Origin: Sulfurovum sp.
GTDB taxonomy: Bacteria; Campylobacterota; Campylobacteria; Campylobacterales; Sulfurovaceae
Length of the DNA: 7,672 nucleotides
Assembly (NCBI GenBank): GCA_026193735.1
Contig: JAPHUJ010000103.1
Span: forward strand, 1 to 7,672
Reading direction: 5' to 3'
Shown here piece by piece: positions 1-6,205 of the stretch. A program made the translations under genes and the position numbers. The number at the start of each line of letters is the position of its first letter. Position 1 is the stretch's first letter. The notes below the pieces were generated by a model. That model was not told where the DNA came from, did no database searches, and saw only the letters and a program-made list of their open reading frames with translations.

Positions 1-1
1 A

Positions 2-457
2 AGTTCTGATGCTGCTGCTTTTATGCGTTTGGTAAAAGAAGTTTGCAACCTTATGATAAGTACGGAAGAGCTAGCGAAACTGGGAAGCACCATAGGCGCA
101 GACCTGCCTTTTTTCATCTACAACTATCCTTCAGCAAATGTAAGCGGTTTTGGGGAAATAGTTGAGCCTTTTAAAGAAGATCCACTCTCTTTAGAACTCT
201 ACACTCCTGACATAGGGTGTGATACAGCTATCGTCTATAAAACATTTAAAGAACATCTGCTAAACGACATTAGTCTATGCTCATTCATCGGATGGGAGAA
301 ACTGGACTCAAGGACTTTACTAGAACTCATTGCAGACCCCATTATACTTAATGACCTCTACAGTGCTGCACTTATCGTCTATCCTGAGCTAAAAGAAGTT
401 AACAAAGAGGGATGGTTCTTTTCGGGGAGCGGTAGTACGTTTTTTCACCTACTTTAA
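2..457 (+). CDS. ispE: 4-diphosphocytidyl-2-C-methyl-D-erythritol kinase, C-terminal part (5' end outside window)
   Basis: IspE is the cytoplasmic GHMP-family kinase that phosphorylates CDP-methylerythritol with ATP in the MEP (non-mevalonate) isoprenoid pathway. The reading frame is open from base 2 and already codes for the second GHMP signature (S-S-D-A-A-A-F), so roughly the first 100 residues, including the GLGGG part of the ATP loop, lie before the window. Further on come IGADLPFF and SGFGE, typical of IspE substrate and lobe contacts. Near the C-terminus is GSGSTFF, the third GHMP motif. About 151 residues are visible, which fits a total of around 250. An internal ATG at 23 is not the start, because the frame continues upstream with conserved sequence. 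In Helicobacter pylori ispE is followed directly by smpB; here other genes intervene. No clear terminator follows. The family is not in doubt; only the missing 5' end is unknown. Confidence 0.93.
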   Translation, partial: SSDAAAFMRLVKEVCNLMISTEELAKLGSTIGADLPFFIYNYPSANVSGFGEIVEPFKEDPLSLELYTPDIGCDTAIVYKTFKEHLLNDISLCSFIGWEKLDSRTLLELIADPIILNDLYSAALIVYPELKEVNKEGWFFSGSGSTFFHLL

Positions 458-534
458 AGTGATACATATCGATTGATTTATTGATTTTATAAGCATCTCT
501 TCACTTAAAAGATAAACTATTAATCTAGACTAGT

Positions 535-540
535 TATAAT
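535..540 (+). promoter_or_regulatory. Candidate -10 box of the desaturase promoter
   Basis: A consensus TATAAT lies 27 bases before the desaturase ATG in an AT-rich 110-bp gap after ispE. No convincing -35 box is present 16 to 18 bases upstream, which is usual for Campylobacterota sigma70 promoters. A start of transcription near 547 would leave a leader of about 20 nt carrying the ribosome binding site AAAGAGA at 556-562, five bases before the ATG. The sequence match is direct; promoter activity is inferred. Confidence 0.55.
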
Positions 541-567
541 AAATAAATTTAATGTAAAGAGATAATA

Positions 568-1530
568 ATGTCAAAAGTCACCCAATACCCAAATATTTTT
601 AATGAACTCAAAGAGCAAGTACGTAAAGCTGGTCTGCTCAAACGTGTACCTGTTCGTGGTTCCATTGAAATGATAGCTATACTTATTTCTATCGTAGCTA
701 CACTTGCCACTGCAGCACTTTGGAATCCCATACTTTTAGGGCTATTTTTGACCCTGCTTTTTACACGTTCAGTGTTTGTTTCTCATGATATATTACACAC
801 GCAATACTTCAAAAATAAATCACTTTCAAAAAAGCTCAGCTACCCTTTTTCAGCACTCATACTCAGTAATTCATCTTCATGGTGGGATTATAAACACAAT
901 GTCAATCACCATACATACTGTAACATTGTAGAAAAAGATGCAGATATCCGTGCACTTGATGGTGCCTTTACACCAAATAAAGGCAGCAAGCCTTTTATCA
1001 AAAAGTATAAACATATCATTTTTTGGGGAGCCATGTTTTTTATGTTCCCTGCATTTATAGCACAATCCTATAAATTTGTGATCACACGAAAATTATGGGG
1101 TGAGTTTGCACTTATGCTTCTTCACTGGCCACTCATTTGGGGGACACTGCTCTATCAGATAGGTGCACTCGATACACTCATCGTAGCATTGACACTTAAC
1201 TTTGTACTCTCTCCATGGCTTGCTTTTGGGTTCATTACAAATCACTTAGGCTGTGAGACATTTAATGAAGAAGAAGCCAAAAATTTCTCTTGGATGGAAC
1301 TACAGATGAGAGGAAGCCGTTCTTTAAAAGGCGGTTTTTTGGTACACTGGTTTTACGGTGGGCTCAATACACAAATAGAGCATCACCTTTTTCCCAAAGC
1401 ACCGCGGTTTAATCTTCTTAAAGTACAAAAGATGACAAAAGAGTTTGCCAAAAAGTACAATATACCTTATTTTGAAACCACACCTATTATGGCATATATA
1501 CAGATAAATAATGCGCTAAAAGAATATTGA
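568..1530 (+). CDS. Membrane fatty acid desaturase (FADS/DesA3-like, three histidine boxes)
   Basis: This 320-residue protein is predicted to be an integral-membrane di-iron desaturase (PF00487 type) that uses O2 and electrons to introduce a double bond into an acyl chain. All three histidine boxes are present: H73-D-I-L-H77, H110-N-V-N-H114-H115, and Q269-I-E-H272-H273. The QxxHH form of box 3 and the K-H-N-V-N-H-H context of box 2 point to the linoleoyl-CoA/acyl-lipid front-end-like group rather than the stearoyl-CoA group. Hydrophobic segments lie near residues 36-65, 149-171, 180-200 and 203-224. There is no N-terminal cytochrome b5 domain (no HPGG), so electrons must come from a separate donor, none of which is encoded nearby. 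The ATG at 568 has a good Shine-Dalgarno. The gene ends 24 bases from the convergent ycaO end. Family call is firm; substrate, carrier and regiospecificity cannot be read from sequence. Confidence 0.9.
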   Translation: MSKVTQYPNIFNELKEQVRKAGLLKRVPVRGSIEMIAILISIVATLATAALWNPILLGLFLTLLFTRSVFVSHDILHTQYFKNKSLSKKLSYPFSALILSNSSSWWDYKHNVNHHTYCNIVEKDADIRALDGAFTPNKGSKPFIKKYKHIIFWGAMFFMFPAFIAQSYKFVITRKLWGEFALMLLHWPLIWGTLLYQIGALDTLIVALTLNFVLSPWLAFGFITNHLGCETFNEEEAKNFSWMELQMRGSRSLKGGFLVHWFYGGLNTQIEHHLFPKAPRFNLLKVQKMTKEFAKKYNIPYFETTPIMAYIQINNALKEY

Positions 1531-1554
1531 GTCTTACCATGCAAAACTCATTAC

Positions 1555-3303
1555 TCAGCTGAATCTTTCTTTAGCTTTTTGTACTTTTCCATACCCTTCT
1601 AAAAGTTTAAGATGCGTTTTAAATCCGTCTAAGCTTAAGCCTGGGCTGTGTAATCCATGAAAGTACTCTTTTCCTTCCATAAGATCTTTACAACTTTGTA
1701 CACGTACTTCTCCATACATTAACAGTAATGAGGGAAGATAAGAAGAAAGCGTTCTTGATTCATCCAGTTCTATCTCTATCAATGAATGTAAACACCTATA
1801 TTGTAGCTTACGTGCTTCGTCTATCTGACCTATATGTAAACACCAGTTATGCCATTCGTTTGCTTTTTCTAACTCACCCAAAGCCAAATAAAGCATCGCT
1901 TTGAGTTCCCCTAACTGTAAAGATGCCCAAGGCGTATGTACATCTGGAAGTACACCTATAAATTCTGCTATTTTTAACATATCAGGGTATTCATTTTCTT
2001 CTAATTCGTCCAGAAGATTCTGCCAGGATTCCTTACCTGCATGTTTCAAAGACAAAATCACTTCCCTAAACAATGCCCCTTCATTATTATTACTCCAGAC
2101 CAAGTCATCTACAGGATAAATTTCAGACATACCGGGAACAATGATTCTACAAGCATACACCCCCAAATGTTCATAGTCTGCGATATAGATCTCCAAACCC
2201 ATTTTATGTATGATACCGGTGAGATACTCAAATTGACTTTGGGTATCTAAGTCAATATTCCAATCTACAAAATCATGATCTGCTTCTTCTTTGAAAAAAT
2301 CATATGCGATAAGCCCCGTAGCATTGATGAAATGTGTTACAAGGTTCTCTGTGTCTGCTACTTCATCTAGATTAAAGGATGGTGCCTGAAACTCACCTAA
2401 ATCGTTAAAACCAGAAAGTTCCCGTCCCTGTAACAGTTCTGTCACCGTACGCTCAAGTGCCACCTCAAAACAAGGATGGGCACCAAAAGAAGCAAAAACT
2501 GACGCATCTTGCGGGTTGATAAGTGTCACAGATATAACAGGGTACACGCCTCCCAGAGATGCATCTGCAAGACGTAAATGATATCCTTTTGCCCTCAAAG
2601 CTTCAATCGATATTTGAATATGAGGAAAACGTTCTATCACAGCTTGAGGTATTTCGGGAAGACAAATTCCCTCTGCAATAATTTTGTTTTTGACATAACG
2701 TTCACATATCTCACTGAGTGCCTGTACTCTGGCTTCATACATCGTATTACCCGCAGCCATTCCGTTACTTACGTAGAGGTTTCCTATAATGTTAACAGGA
2801 AAGTAGACAGCTTGATTATCACTGACACGATGAAAAGGTAAAGCACAGATGCCTCTTTCTCCTGCACCGGAGTTCAAGTCAAAGAGTTGCTCGGCATGCA
2901 ATTCACCTTCAGGATTGTAATACGTCCAAAGTCCTTCATCCAAAAGGCCATTTGGCAATGCATCTGCTTCCACTTCAAACCAACGTTCATTAGGGTAATG
3001 CACAAAATCCGAAGAAGAAATATCTTCACCCAAATAATAATCTGCAAAAAAATAATTGCAACTTAAACGCTCAAAATATTCGCCTAATGCGCTGGCTTTA
3101 GACGACTTTTCACAAGCACCTTTACCATTAGTGAACATTTGAGCACAAGTGCTGTCATGTACATGCATAGAATGTACATAAGGTACAGGATTCAACACAG
3201 AGGCTTCTGCTACATCTATGTCAAGGCTTGCCAATTTTTCCAGCATCGTTACTATAGTCGATTCAAGGTCTCTGTCTTTACCTTTAAGCAATGTTTTTTG
3301 CAT
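1555..3303 (-). CDS. ycaO: YcaO-type cyclodehydratase-domain protein, E. coli YcaO ortholog (RimO accessory)
   Basis: The 582-residue product matches E. coli YcaO (about 586) along its whole length as I remember that sequence. YcaO domains use ATP to activate amide backbones; E. coli YcaO is reported to help RimO beta-methylthiolate Asp88 of ribosomal protein S12. ATP/Mg-binding residues are in place: K9, the ALGEYFER block with E75 and E78, the SEICER block with E198, E201 and R202, and R285/E289 in ALERTVTELLQGR. Residues ~1-400 form the YcaO core, including HLGVYACRIIVPGMSEIYP (379-397). Residues ~425-582 form the helical TPR-like C-terminal domain found in the non-RiPP E. coli group; the PxPxP tail of azoline-forming YcaOs is absent. 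The ATG overlaps the stop of the upstream VF530-family gene by one base (TAATG) with only a weak Shine-Dalgarno, so translation is probably coupled. No rimO or rpsL is in the window. Confidence 0.92.
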   Translation of the reverse strand: MQKTLLKGKDRDLESTIVTMLEKLASLDIDVAEASVLNPVPYVHSMHVHDSTCAQMFTNGKGACEKSSKASALGEYFERLSCNYFFADYYLGEDISSSDFVHYPNERWFEVEADALPNGLLDEGLWTYYNPEGELHAEQLFDLNSGAGERGICALPFHRVSDNQAVYFPVNIIGNLYVSNGMAAGNTMYEARVQALSEICERYVKNKIIAEGICLPEIPQAVIERFPHIQISIEALRAKGYHLRLADASLGGVYPVISVTLINPQDASVFASFGAHPCFEVALERTVTELLQGRELSGFNDLGEFQAPSFNLDEVADTENLVTHFINATGLIAYDFFKEEADHDFVDWNIDLDTQSQFEYLTGIIHKMGLEIYIADYEHLGVYACRIIVPGMSEIYPVDDLVWSNNNEGALFREVILSLKHAGKESWQNLLDELEENEYPDMLKIAEFIGVLPDVHTPWASLQLGELKAMLYLALGELEKANEWHNWCLHIGQIDEARKLQYRCLHSLIEIELDESRTLSSYLPSLLLMYGEVRVQSCKDLMEGKEYFHGLHSPGLSLDGFKTHLKLLEGYGKVQKAKERFS

Positions 3304-3527
3304 TATTTTTTCATCAATCGAAGATAGAGATTTTCAACTTTGGTTCTTGCCCAAGGTGTTTTTCTTAAAAACTTTAGGCATGAGTTGATGCTGGGATCAT
3401 AATTAAAGCATCGTATCTCTACCAGTTGTCCTAAAAGTTCCCAGCCGTAGTGTTCCTGTAACTCTTCAAGTATCTGTTTCAGTTTAATGCCGTGTAAAGG
3501 GTTGTTTTTATGTTCATCATTTGTCAT
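3303..3527 (-). CDS. Small VF530-family (DUF2132) putative DNA-binding protein
   Basis: This 74-residue protein carries the hallmarks of the VF530/DUF2132 family, named after a Vibrio fischeri protein and thought to bind DNA through a small helical SAP-like fold. The landmarks are NNPLHG (8-13), EHYGWE (25-30), CFNYDPS (40-46) and the basic stretch [11 protein letters not shown] (51-61). Only the family assignment is clear; its cellular role is unknown. The ATG at 3527-3525 is chosen because it starts just before the conserved NNPLHG block and gives the usual family length. It overlaps the end of truC by 11 nt. An in-frame ATG five codons upstream (3542-3540) is possible, and the frame stays open to 3587 but only through non-conserved residues that overlap truC. 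Its stop overlaps the ycaO start, making it the middle gene of a tightly coupled operon. Confidence 0.85.
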   Translation of the reverse strand: MTNDEHKNNPLHGIKLKQILEELQEHYGWELLGQLVEIRCFNYDPSINSCLKFLRKTPWARTKVENLYLRLMKK

Positions 3528-4278
3528 ACGACATGATACCATCAATATCCCAATGAAACGTTTTAAAGAGGCCTTTAAACATATCATCCAGCGGTGCCTG
3601 TATCACCACTTCTTCATGACTTAGAGGATGTACAAACTTTAGCTTATCAGAATGCAACAGCAACCTGTGACACGCAAACTTCTCACGGAACAAATTGTTA
3701 TGTTCTCCTCTTCCATGTTTCGTATCTCCTACGATGGGATGGAATATGTGTTTCATATGGCGCCTGAGCTGATGTTTCCTTCCTGTTTTTGGAAAAAGTT
3801 TTATCAAGGAATAGCGTGCGACCGGATAACGGCTTACAGGAAAAGGCAACTCCACTGTAGCCAAACGTTGGAACTTCGTTTGTGCCTCCTGTTCTTCTTT
3901 GGTAATACCTTGTTGCTTTTGTTCTTTGGTATCTAACATCTGTTTGAGAGGGTAGTCTATCAGTGATTCCTCTTCGGTAAATCCTCGTACGATAGCAATG
4001 TATTCTTTATGTATTTGGGCTGAACGAAAAAGAAGCGACATCGTCTGCGCCATTTCGGGATTTAACGCAAAAAGCAATACTCCGGAGGTCGGTTTGTCTA
4101 AACGATGGATAGGATACACATATTGTCCTATCTGATCACGTACCAACTGCAAGGCAAACTGCGTTTCATGTTTGTCTATGGGTGACTTATGTACGAGTAG
4201 ACCGGATGGTTTATTAATGGCCACGAGATACGCATCATGATAGAGTATTTCCAAAGAGGTTGTTTCTGCATTATTCAT
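3517..4278 (-). CDS. truC: tRNA pseudouridine(65) synthase TruC (RluA family)
   Basis: TruC isomerises uridine 65 in the T-stem/acceptor region of certain tRNAs. The 253-residue product (E. coli TruC about 260) begins with the TruC-like [18 protein letters not shown] (9-26), followed by LVHKS. It carries the RluA-family catalytic loop HRLDKPTSG (58-66) with the nucleophile D61, and the RNA-binding [11 protein letters not shown] (164-174), followed by [10 protein letters not shown] (180-189). VRDQIGQ and LATVELP also agree with E. coli TruC as recalled, which separates it from RluA, RluC and RluD; no N-terminal S4 domain is present. It is first in an operon with the VF530-family gene (11-nt overlap) and ycaO. 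The ATG at 4278 has no Shine-Dalgarno and sits five bases after a TATAAT, so its mRNA may be leaderless. Family certainty is high; the U65 target is inferred from similarity. Confidence 0.88.
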   Translation of the reverse strand: MNNAETTSLEILYHDAYLVAINKPSGLLVHKSPIDKHETQFALQLVRDQIGQYVYPIHRLDKPTSGVLLFALNPEMAQTMSLLFRSAQIHKEYIAIVRGFTEEESLIDYPLKQMLDTKEQKQQGITKEEQEAQTKFQRLATVELPFPVSRYPVARYSLIKLFPKTGRKHQLRRHMKHIFHPIVGDTKHGRGEHNNLFREKFACHRLLLHSDKLKFVHPLSHEEVVIQAPLDDMFKGLFKTFHWDIDGIMSYDK

Positions 4279-4283
4279 AGTGG

Positions 4284-4298
4284 ATTATATGATATAAT
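4284..4298. promoter_or_regulatory. Mirrored divergent -10 boxes between truC and smpB
   Basis: The 48-bp gap between the divergent truC and smpB genes contains a perfect 15-base inverted repeat, ATTATAT-G-ATATAAT. It holds a minus-strand TATAAT at 4289-4284 facing truC and a plus-strand TATAAT at 4293-4298 facing smpB, only three bases apart. The plus-strand box would give a start near 4305, leaving room for the smpB ribosome binding site. The minus-strand box would give a start at or next to the truC ATG. No -35 boxes are evident. The repeat is read directly; its promoter role is inferred. Confidence 0.5.
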
Positions 4299-4315
4299 TC
4301 TGTAAAATATAGACT

Positions 4316-4321
4316 AAAGGA
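4316..4321 (+). promoter_or_regulatory. Ribosome binding site that fixes the smpB TTG start
   Basis: AAAGGA lies five bases before TTG 4327-4329, the best-placed start codon in the smpB frame. Another TTG at 4322-4324 is out of frame and too close. This spacing supports the non-ATG start. Confidence 0.7.
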
Positions 4322-4326
4322 TTGAT

Positions 4327-4785
4327 TTGGCTATCAACATCGTAGCACAGAACAAAAAAGCCAGACACGATTATGAGATACTTGAAAAGTTTGAAGCGGG
4401 TATCATATTGGCTGGTGCTGAAGTCAAAGCACTACGTGCAAAACGTGCCAATCTTGCAGATGCTTTTTGCCGCTTCATCCAGGGTGAACTGCACCTTATG
4501 AATGCACACATCGCCCATCTTGAAACGACGAACAAATACTTCGTTCCCGATACAAGAACACCTAGAAAGCTGTTGCTGCACAAAAAGCAGCTGGAGAAAC
4601 TCTATGTTAAAGTACATAAGGAGGGTTTGACCATCGTACCTCTTATGATCTACTTTAATGAACGCAATATTGCAAAAGTGAGCATCGCACTGGCAAAAGG
4701 TAAAAAACTGCATGACAAACGTGCTGATATGAAAGAAAAGACACTTAACCGTGAAGCAGCACAAGCTGTGAAACATAGAGAATAA
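4327..4785 (+). CDS. smpB: SsrA-binding protein SmpB, TTG start
   Basis: SmpB binds tmRNA and brings it to stalled ribosomes for trans-translation. The 152-residue product (usual length 150-160) has the whole family pattern: NKKARHDY (9-16), GAEVKALR (30-37), RTPRKLLLH (77-85) in the tmRNA-binding OB-fold, and AKGKKLHDKR (123-132). It ends in the basic C-terminal tail that enters the mRNA channel. The start is a TTG at 4327-4329: the conserved N-terminus begins at once after it, AAAGGA (4316-4321) lies five bases upstream, and no ATG or GTG in frame would serve. Its stop overlaps the next gene's ATG by one base. Transcription probably begins at the plus-strand TATAAT at 4293-4298. Assignment is firm. 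Confidence 0.96.
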   Translation: MAINIVAQNKKARHDYEILEKFEAGIILAGAEVKALRAKRANLADAFCRFIQGELHLMNAHIAHLETTNKYFVPDTRTPRKLLLHKKQLEKLYVKVHKEGLTIVPLMIYFNERNIAKVSIALAKGKKLHDKRADMKEKTLNREAAQAVKHRE

Positions 4786-5267
4786 TGAAAAAACTTACAG
4801 AACTGCTGGAAGAGTATCAAAGTGTTGTATTGGGTACACAGGGAAGTAACGGTTATCCTTTCTCCTCTTATGCACCTTTTTACTACGATGGGGAACAAGT
4901 GTATATCTTCATCTCAAACATTGCTACACATGCCAAGAACATACAAACCATTCCTCAGGCTTCAGCATTTTTTATAGAAGATGAAAACCGATGCAAAAAT
5001 ATCTTTGCAAGAAAACGTATCTCTCTACAATGTGATGTGACTTCCGTATCTAGAAAGGAAGAGACCTTTAGTGCTATAATGGCACACTTTCAAAGCAAAT
5101 TCGATGCGGAGATGGTCACTATGCTCATGGGGATGAAAGACTTTAATCTATATGCCCTTAAACCTATTTACGGTGAAGCAACTTTTGGATTTGGAGAAGC
5201 CTATAACATAGGTGGAGAGAAGATGAATGAACTTGTAGCAAGAACCGGTGACAGTGGCCACAAATAG
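4785..5267 (+). CDS. HugZ/HutZ-like FMN-binding split-barrel protein (putative heme utilisation)
   Basis: The 160-residue cytoplasmic protein belongs to the pyridoxamine 5'-phosphate oxidase-like split-barrel superfamily. The pattern LGTQGSNGYPFSSYAPF (16-32), ISNIATHAKNIQTIPQAS (43-60) and IEDENRCKNIFARKRI (64-79) is that of the HugZ/HutZ heme-degrading group, as is NLYALKP plus FGFGEAYNI (134-142). H. pylori HugZ (about 251 residues) and V. cholerae HutZ (about 176) split heme to release iron. This protein is closer to HutZ in length. HugZ and HutZ use a histidine near the C-terminus as heme ligand; H159, the penultimate residue here in a G-D-S-G-H-K tail, could be its counterpart, but I cannot align this reliably. 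The ATG overlaps the smpB stop (TAATG), so it is probably co-translated with smpB; no heme transporter is nearby. Plain flavin or PMP oxidase activity is an alternative. Confidence 0.75.
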   Translation: MKKLTELLEEYQSVVLGTQGSNGYPFSSYAPFYYDGEQVYIFISNIATHAKNIQTIPQASAFFIEDENRCKNIFARKRISLQCDVTSVSRKEETFSAIMAHFQSKFDAEMVTMLMGMKDFNLYALKPIYGEATFGFGEAYNIGGEKMNELVARTGDSGHK

Positions 5268-5270
5268 TTT

Positions 5271-6197
5271 TTACCTTTTAGTTTTTCTCTTATGCAATAA
5301 AACCTTTCGGGGAGAAAGGTAAATACTCTTTTTTTTCTCCTCTTGTATCCACTTTTTTCGTTTATCTATAAGCTTGGTATGCGTATTAGGGTTAAGTGTT
5401 CTACTTAGCTTCACTCTTTTCCATGCTGACACCCGTTCATCCCCTATAAAGTGATCAATACTATTTTGAATCCTTTTAACCAGCCACTTTAAAAATCCTT
5501 TCATCGGAATATGAAATACCTTTTCCAAATAATACTCCAACCAACCAAATAAAGAGACAAAAAAAGCATATATTTTACGTAATCCTTTGGCTAAAAATGG
5601 TACCTTTTCCATCCATGAAAGCATCCACGAAAAGATGACAACTTCGACAATCGGTGCAATCCAACTTCCCCACAAGTAATCCGTAAAGAAATAGGAAACC
5701 CCCGTCCCCACTTTAAGAAATAGTGCCAGTAAAAAGCTCCATACTTTTGCAACAAATACTTTAACAGCAATCATTCCACCCATGAATTTACCAATAAAGG
5801 CAATTGAGCCCAGAAATGCAAAAACAGTAATCATTTTTTTAATTAAAGGAAAGTTCTTGAAGTTCTTTTTTGCATGCTGCACCAGTCTTTTAATATCAGT
5901 TGAAAGATGATCTAAAAAATGTGTTTTTACATTTCCTATCAGCACTTTTTCCACGACATACCGTTTTCCCAAACCTGTGGTAGAGATCACTGCAAGTTTT
6001 TTAAGAAACAACGTCAAAATAAATTTTCCTTTTACAAGAAAAAATGCAGCCAAAAGTGCAAAAATATTTTTCTTTACAAAGAATAGTACCCTGAAGAATA
6101 ATGCGACTATAAAAACTCGACTCTCCTCGATGCTGAACACAAAAATAATACAAATAAAAAATAGAGGTAGCACCCATAAGAAAAATTGTCTTTTCAT
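5271..6197 (-). CDS. Unrecognised polytopic membrane protein with a very basic C-terminal tail
   Basis: I do not recognise this 308-residue protein. Hydrophobic stretches near residues 5-21, 27-56 (one or two spans), 122-144, 150-163 and 175-193, plus a marginal one at 203-220, make it a multi-span inner-membrane protein. Two basic hydrophilic parts stand out: a loop around 72-121 and a tail from about 255 to 308 crowded with Lys and Arg (for example KRKKW, EEKKK, LLHKRKTKR), expected to be cytoplasmic by the positive-inside rule. No catalytic motif, metal-binding cluster or cleavable signal was found. The ATG at 6197 lies eight bases after the stop of the upstream membrane gene, with a weak Shine-Dalgarno (AGATA). 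Its stop is three bases from that of the HugZ-like gene on the other strand. The two membrane genes probably form one operon. That it is a real gene is supported by length, tight packing and coherent membrane topology. Confidence 0.75.
   Translation of the reverse strand: MKRQFFLWVLPLFFICIIFVFSIEESRVFIVALFFRVLFFVKKNIFALLAAFFLVKGKFILTLFLKKLAVISTTGLGKRYVVEKVLIGNVKTHFLDHLSTDIKRLVQHAKKNFKNFPLIKKMITVFAFLGSIAFIGKFMGGMIAVKVFVAKVWSFLLALFLKVGTGVSYFFTDYLWGSWIAPIVEVVIFSWMLSWMEKVPFLAKGLRKIYAFFVSLFGWLEYYLEKVFHIPMKGFLKWLVKRIQNSIDHFIGDERVSAWKRVKLSRTLNPNTHTKLIDKRKKWIQEEKKKSIYLSPRKVLLHKRKTKR
5302..5336 (+). terminator. Candidate intrinsic terminator of smpB-hugZ, inside the convergent gene
   Basis: ACCTTTC (5302-5308) and GAAAGGT (5314-5320) can form a perfect 7-bp stem around a GGGGA loop, followed after eight bases by eight T residues (5329-5336). 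It lies 35 bases past the stop of the HugZ-like gene, within the 3' end of the membrane-protein gene on the other strand. The gap between stem and T-tract is longer than ideal. Read on the minus strand the same hairpin is followed by TTTTATT, but there it would precede the stop codon. Confidence 0.4.
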
Positions 6198-6205
6198 AGC
6201 TATAT

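Noticed and set aside
457..506. AAGTGA ... TCACTT inverted repeat after ispE as a terminator
   Set aside because: Six base pairs with a 38-base loop and no T-tract next to it; too weak.
1528..1557. TGAGT ... ACTCA repeats between desaturase and ycaO as a two-way terminator
   Set aside because: Only five base pairs with a 13-base loop and no T-tract on either strand.
1555..3303. YcaO gene as part of a RiPP (azoline/thioamide peptide) cluster
   Set aside because: The protein is the full-length E. coli type with the TPR-like C-terminal domain and no PxPxP tail, and no precursor peptide, E1-like partner, protease or exporter is nearby.
3528..3587. Longer start for the VF530-family protein
   Set aside because: The extra N-terminal residues come from the truC-overlapping frame, show no family similarity, and the shorter form already has the expected length.
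3652..3936. Plus-strand open frame of 94 codons inside truC
   Set aside because: Antisense shadow of a well-conserved gene with no recognisable protein pattern.
4371..4898. Three overlapping open frames on the minus strand across smpB and the start of the HutZ-like gene
   Set aside because: They lie antisense to a certain gene, overlap each other in different frames, are Cys/Phe-rich without any family pattern, and have no ribosome binding site or promoter.
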